This document shows, piece by piece, positions 3,093 through 6,434 of a stretch of DNA of 6,434 bases. The stretch's first letter is position 1; each line of letters opens with the position of its first letter. The notes beneath the pieces are model-generated. The model did no database searches and was not told the origin of the DNA. It saw only the letters and a program-made list of their open reading frames with translations. Source of the DNA: Methanomicrobiales archaeon (GTDB lineage Archaea > Halobacteriota > Methanomicrobia > Methanomicrobiales > Methanoculleaceae); NCBI GenBank assembly GCA_012521035.1, contig JAAYND010000130.1:1-6434 (forward strand). Direction: 5' to 3'. Made by a program: the position numbers and the translations under genes.

Positions 3093-4571
3093 TCACTCCG
3101 CGCTTTTCTGGATATACACGTTGACCGCCGCGGTGATCGCCGCCACCTCTTTTCCGTGCCGGAGCGATGCGGCCAGCGTCTGCATGCGTGTCGCCTCCTC
3201 ATAGAGGTAGCGGCGCAGGCTCTTTGCGATATGCTCCTCCTGCAGGAAGTGTGTATGCGTATCGCCGGCGATGAAGTGCGGGTTTCGCATGATCGCATAC
3301 TGGAGCGGAAGCGTCGTCTTCACACCCAGGATGACATACTCGTAGAGGGCCCGGCGCATCCGGAGGATCGCCTCCTCGCGGTCAACCCCCCACGCACAGA
3401 GCTTGGATATCATCGAGTCGTAGTGCGGGGGGATGGTATACCCATTATGGATACCGGAATCGACCCGTATCCCCGGACCTCCCGGGGATCGATACCGGAC
3501 GATCTTACCCGGATCTGCGGTGAAGTTGTTCAGCGGATCCTCAGCATTGATCCGGCACTCGATCGCGTGCCCCCGGATGCTGATATCCTCCTGATCCAGC
3601 GAGAGATCCTCACCGGCCGCGATCGCGATCTGCTTCTTCACGATATCGACCCCTGTGACGAACTCGGTGATGGTATGCTCCACCTGCAATCGGGTGTTCA
3701 CCTCCATGAAGTAGTAGTTCCCGTTCGCGTAGAGGAACTCCACCGTGCCGGCGTTCGTGTAGTTCGCTGCCTTCGCGGCTGCGATGGCCGATGCCGTCAT
3801 CTTCTCCCGGAGATCAGGGGTCATGATCGGGCAGGGTGCTTCTTCGACGAGTTTCTGGTGCCGGCGCTGGATAGAGCACTCGCGGTCGTAGAGGTGGAGG
3901 GTATGCCCCTTTGCATCGGCGAGAACCTGGACCTCGATATGGCGCGGTTTTGCGAGGTACTTCTCCACAAAGACCGTCGGATCCCCGAAGGCTGACTCGG
4001 CAATCCGCATCCCCTTCTCGATCGCCTCCTCGAGCTGATCTTCAGACTCAGCGATATGCATGCCGATACCGCCGCCGCCCGCACTCGCCTTCACGACAAC
4101 CGGGTAGCCGACCTCAGCGGCGACCTTCTTCGCCTCGTCGATGCTGGTGACGCCGTCCGGTGTTCCGGGAAGAACCGGCACGCCCGCCTCGCGCATCATC
4201 CGTTTCGACCAGACCTTGGAGCCCAGCGCCTCGATCGTCTTCCAGGAAGGGCCGATGAACGTAAACCCTTCATCCTCGACCAGCTTTGCGAACTGGCTGT
4301 TCTCGGCGAGGAACCCATACCCCGGGTGGATCGCCTCGGCCGCAGACTTCCTGGCGATGTCGCAGATCCGTTCTTTGTTCAGGTAGCTCTTCGAGGGGTG
4401 TGCCTCGCCGACATAGAACGCCTCGTCCGCGTACTTGACGTGGAGGGCGTTCTTATCAGGATCCGAGTAGATCGCGACCGTATCGATATCCAGCTCCCGG
4501 CAGGCGCGCATAACCCGTATGGCAACCTCACCACGGTTGGCGATCAGGATCTTGTCAAAATATTTTGTCAT
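3093..4571 (-). CDS. pycA: pyruvate carboxylase subunit A (biotin carboxylase)
   Basis: A 492-residue cytosolic ATP-grasp enzyme that carboxylates the biotin on PycB using ATP and bicarbonate. It begins with the Rossmann-like KILIANRGEVAIRVMRACRE (7-26) and has AIHPGYGFLAEN (80-91), the glycine-rich ATP loop KASAGGGGIGM (161-171), RECSIQRRHQKLVEEAP (230-246), MEVNTRLQVEHTITE (289-303) and the C-terminal GHAIECRINAEDP (334-346). Residues matching E. coli AccC active-site positions are present two places later: K119, K161, H211, K240, E278, E290, N292, R294, E298, R340. The loop has Ile 169 where AccC has Arg. The length fits methanogen PycA, about 40 residues longer than AccC because of the C-terminal tail. 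It is the second gene after pycB; the 32-bp gap has a palindrome CCACCGGTGG (4588-4597) and only a weak ribosome site. Confidence 0.97.
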   Translation of the reverse strand: MTKYFDKILIANRGEVAIRVMRACRELDIDTVAIYSDPDKNALHVKYADEAFYVGEAHPSKSYLNKERICDIARKSAAEAIHPGYGFLAENSQFAKLVEDEGFTFIGPSWKTIEALGSKVWSKRMMREAGVPVLPGTPDGVTSIDEAKKVAAEVGYPVVVKASAGGGGIGMHIAESEDQLEEAIEKGMRIAESAFGDPTVFVEKYLAKPRHIEVQVLADAKGHTLHLYDRECSIQRRHQKLVEEAPCPIMTPDLREKMTASAIAAAKAANYTNAGTVEFLYANGNYYFMEVNTRLQVEHTITEFVTGVDIVKKQIAIAAGEDLSLDQEDISIRGHAIECRINAEDPLNNFTADPGKIVRYRSPGGPGIRVDSGIHNGYTIPPHYDSMISKLCAWGVDREEAILRMRRALYEYVILGVKTTLPLQYAIMRNPHFIAGDTHTHFLQEEHIAKSLRRYLYEEATRMQTLAASLRHGKEVAAITAAVNVYIQKSAE

Positions 4572-4603
4572 GCAAACACTCTTCTATCCACCGGTGGCGA
4601 CCC

Positions 4604-6352
4604 TCACTCGACAACTATCAGGACATCACCGTTCTGCACGACATCGCCGGAGTTGACGAAGATCTCCCCCACCGTACCATCGCGCGGACTGCGGATGGGG
4701 TTCTCCATCTTCATCGCCTCAAGGACGATAAGGGTATCTCCTTTCTTGACGTTACTCCCCTTCTGGGTCAGCACCTGCAGGACCATGCCCTGCATATTGC
4801 TCTTGACACCTCCGGGGACATCTCCACGCGGGATCCGGTCTCTGGCCTCCGGAGCATCTGATTTGACCTCAACCGAGCTACCCTCGACAGAGACGATCCG
4901 GACCGAGAATACCTCGCCATCCACCTCGATCTCCATCGAGTGAGGAATATCCGCAACATTCGTCACCTCGGCGACGGGTTTAGGGATAACCTCTGGTTTA
5001 CGCTCGCCCTTCAGGAACGATGGCGCGACAGCCGGATAGATGATGTATGTGAGGACGTCCTCCTCCTTGACGACCAGGTTCTGTTCAACCGCTTCCTTTC
5101 GCATCTGTTCATAGATGGGTTCGAGAAGATCTGCCGGCCGGACTGTGACCGGCTCCTCATCGCCTATGACCAGTTTCTGGACGTCCGGATTGATCGGGCC
5201 GGGGGGACGGCCGTAGAGGCCGAGGACGTAGTCCCTCACCTCACCCGTCACGTTCTTGTAGCGCTCCCCTCCAATCAGAACGTTGAACACAGCCTGGGTG
5301 CCCACGATCTGGCTCGTCGGGGTCACGAGCGGCGGGTAACCGAGATCCTCCCTCACCCTCGGGATCTCCTCAAGCACCTCCTCCAGGCGATCGAGAGCAC
5401 TCTGTTCCTGCAGCTGGGAGACGAGGTTTGAGATCATGCCTCCCGGGAGCTGATAGATCAGGACATCTGAATCGACCCGATCTGAGATTGAGTTGAAGAG
5501 CGGCTGGTACTTCTCCCTGATACCCTGGCAGACATTTCTGACATTCCGGAGTGCGACAAGATCGATGCCGGTGTCACGTGCGGTCCCGGCGACGCTCGCG
5601 ACAACGCTCTCCGTCGGGGGTTGAGAGGTTCCAAGCGCAAATGACGACATCGCTGTATCGAGGATATCCACACCCGCATCGATCGCCGCCTGATAACTCA
5701 TGGGCGCAACGCCGCTCGTGCAGTGAGAGTGGAGGGAGACCATGACATCCGCAGTCTTCTTGATCCCCTGAATAAGGTCGCGGGCGTCATGTGGCATGAT
5801 CAACCCGGCCATATCCTTGATACAGATCGAGTCACACCCAAGCGAGTAGAGTTCCTCGGCCATATCGATGAACGACGCAACGGAGTGAGCCGGGCTTGTC
5901 GTATAACATATCGCACCCTGCAGGTGTGATCCAACGTTTTTGACCTCCTCCATCGCTTTCTTCATGTTCCGGATATCGTTGAGTGCATCAAAGACCCGGA
6001 AGATATCGACTCCGTTCTTCGCAGACGCATCTACGAACTTTTCCACCACGTCATCAGGGTAATGCCGGTAGCCTACGAGGTTCTGACCGCGCAGGAGCAT
6101 CTGGATGGGAGTATGCCTCAGTTCAGCCTTCAGCTCCCGGAGGCGGTCCCAGGGATCATCATTGAGAAACCTGATGCAGCTGTCAAATGTCGCCCCGCCC
6201 CAGGCCTCGACAGAGAAGAAGCCCACGTTGTCGATCGTCCGGGCGAGGGGGAGCATGTCTTCAGTCCGTAGCCGGGTGGCGATAAGTGACTGATGCGCGT
6301 CCCTAAGCGTGGTATCTGTGATATATAATGTATCGGATTTGGCAGCACACAT
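4604..6352 (-). CDS. pycB: pyruvate carboxylase subunit B (carboxyltransferase plus biotin carrier)
   Basis: A 582-residue protein that carries biotin and moves its carboxyl group to pyruvate, giving oxaloacetate; with PycA it forms the two-subunit archaeal enzyme. The N-terminal TIM-barrel carboxyltransferase starts with TDTTLRDAHQSLIATR (12-27; metal ligand D13) and has QMLLRGQN (84-91), FRVFDALND (118-126), CIKDMAG (177-183; K179 is the expected carboxylated Lys) and metal ligands in HSHCTSG (H208, H210). AMSSFALGTSQPPTE (234-248) follows. A conserved PYC/OADA domain covers roughly 309-441. A variable linker leads to the C-terminal biotinyl domain with VLEAMKMEN, where K548 is the biotin site, 34 residues from the end. 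I place the start at ATG 6352, not the in-frame GTG at 6409, because GAGGTG lies nine bases before it and the likely transcription start lies between the two. Expected role: anaplerotic CO2 fixation. No biotin protein ligase gene is in the window. Confidence 0.96.
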   Translation of the reverse strand: MCAAKSDTLYITDTTLRDAHQSLIATRLRTEDMLPLARTIDNVGFFSVEAWGGATFDSCIRFLNDDPWDRLRELKAELRHTPIQMLLRGQNLVGYRHYPDDVVEKFVDASAKNGVDIFRVFDALNDIRNMKKAMEEVKNVGSHLQGAICYTTSPAHSVASFIDMAEELYSLGCDSICIKDMAGLIMPHDARDLIQGIKKTADVMVSLHSHCTSGVAPMSYQAAIDAGVDILDTAMSSFALGTSQPPTESVVASVAGTARDTGIDLVALRNVRNVCQGIREKYQPLFNSISDRVDSDVLIYQLPGGMISNLVSQLQEQSALDRLEEVLEEIPRVREDLGYPPLVTPTSQIVGTQAVFNVLIGGERYKNVTGEVRDYVLGLYGRPPGPINPDVQKLVIGDEEPVTVRPADLLEPIYEQMRKEAVEQNLVVKEEDVLTYIIYPAVAPSFLKGERKPEVIPKPVAEVTNVADIPHSMEIEVDGEVFSVRIVSVEGSSVEVKSDAPEARDRIPRGDVPGGVKSNMQGMVLQVLTQKGSNVKKGDTLIVLEAMKMENPIRSPRDGTVGEIFVNSGDVVQNGDVLIVVE

Positions 6353-6361
6353 CGAATTTTG

Positions 6362-6367
6362 CACCTC
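6362..6367 (-). promoter_or_regulatory. ribosome binding site GAGGTG that fixes the pycB start
   Basis: Read on the minus strand, GAGGTG precedes the ATG at 6352 by nine bases and matches the archaeal anti-Shine-Dalgarno core. The longer frame from GTG 6409 has no such site and would add 19 residues not expected in the family. Confidence 0.75.
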
Positions 6368-6413
6368 GAAGGGCTGGAGAGATCGCAATAAAGCCTCTAC
6401 AAAATTCACTGTA

Positions 6414-6425
6414 CTAATATAAAAA
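6414..6425 (-). promoter_or_regulatory. TATA box of the pycB-pycA unit
   Basis: On the minus strand this reads TTTTTATATTAG, the best TATA box in the window. Transcription should start about 25 nt downstream, near 6392-6396, giving a leader of roughly 40 nt before the ATG at 6352. The upstream BRE and any regulator sites are cut by the window edge. Confidence 0.65.
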
Positions 6426-6434
6426 CATCACGAA

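Noticed and set aside
3156..3995. Long plus-strand ORF (279 aa) opposite pycA
   Set aside because: It is antisense to a clear biotin carboxylase. GC-rich codon use keeps the opposite frame open, and the translation has no recognisable motif.
4056..4943. Long plus-strand ORF (295 aa) across the pycA-pycB junction
   Set aside because: Antisense shadow of two well-supported genes, with no ribosome site or protein-like character.

Overview
The window reads as chromosomal DNA of a methanogenic euryarchaeon, most likely in the Methanomicrobiales (Methanoculleus-like). This is inferred from gene content and style, not from a database match. The supporting signs are a two-subunit (PycA/PycB) pyruvate carboxylase, an elongator tRNA-Met with an archaeal bulge-helix-bulge intron, tRNAs without encoded CCA, TATA-like promoters, poly-T terminators, Shine-Dalgarno sites such as AGGAGG and GAGGTG, and moderately GC-rich codon use.

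Left part (1-1559): the window opens inside a minus-strand tRNA-Leu(GAG), of which only the 5' half is present. A 324-bp stretch without a convincing gene separates it from a plus-strand gene for a two-domain rubredoxin (366-716). A second gene-poor stretch follows, then a plus-strand ATP:corrinoid adenosyltransferase (1041-1559) that starts at TTG.

Middle part (1560-3020): this looks like the accessory segment. A short minus-strand ORF with strongly coding-like codon use (1609-1743) may be a gene remnant. An imperfect 23-bp palindrome lies just upstream of a Fic-domain protein (1766-2794) that carries both the Fic catalytic motif and an N-terminal inhibitory motif. The Fic stop codon lies inside a perfect 12-bp inverted repeat, followed at once by a second hairpin. 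A minus-strand tRNA-Met(CAT) with a 36-nt intron follows.

Right part (3021-6434): pycB and pycA form a minus-strand two-gene unit in the order pycB then pycA, 32 bp apart, with a TATA box at the right edge. Together they make the biotin-dependent enzyme that turns pyruvate into oxaloacetate, which methanogens use to feed biosynthesis through the incomplete TCA pathway. A T-tract follows pycA, and the tRNA-Met promoter comes directly after it.

The core genes (tRNAs, rubredoxin, adenosyltransferase, pyruvate carboxylase) are ordinary methanogen functions in separate transcription units. I see no clear multi-gene novel system. The parts most worth a second look are the Fic gene with its flanking palindromes, the tRNA-Met intron that copies an anticodon-stem strand, and the possible gene remnant at 1609-1743.
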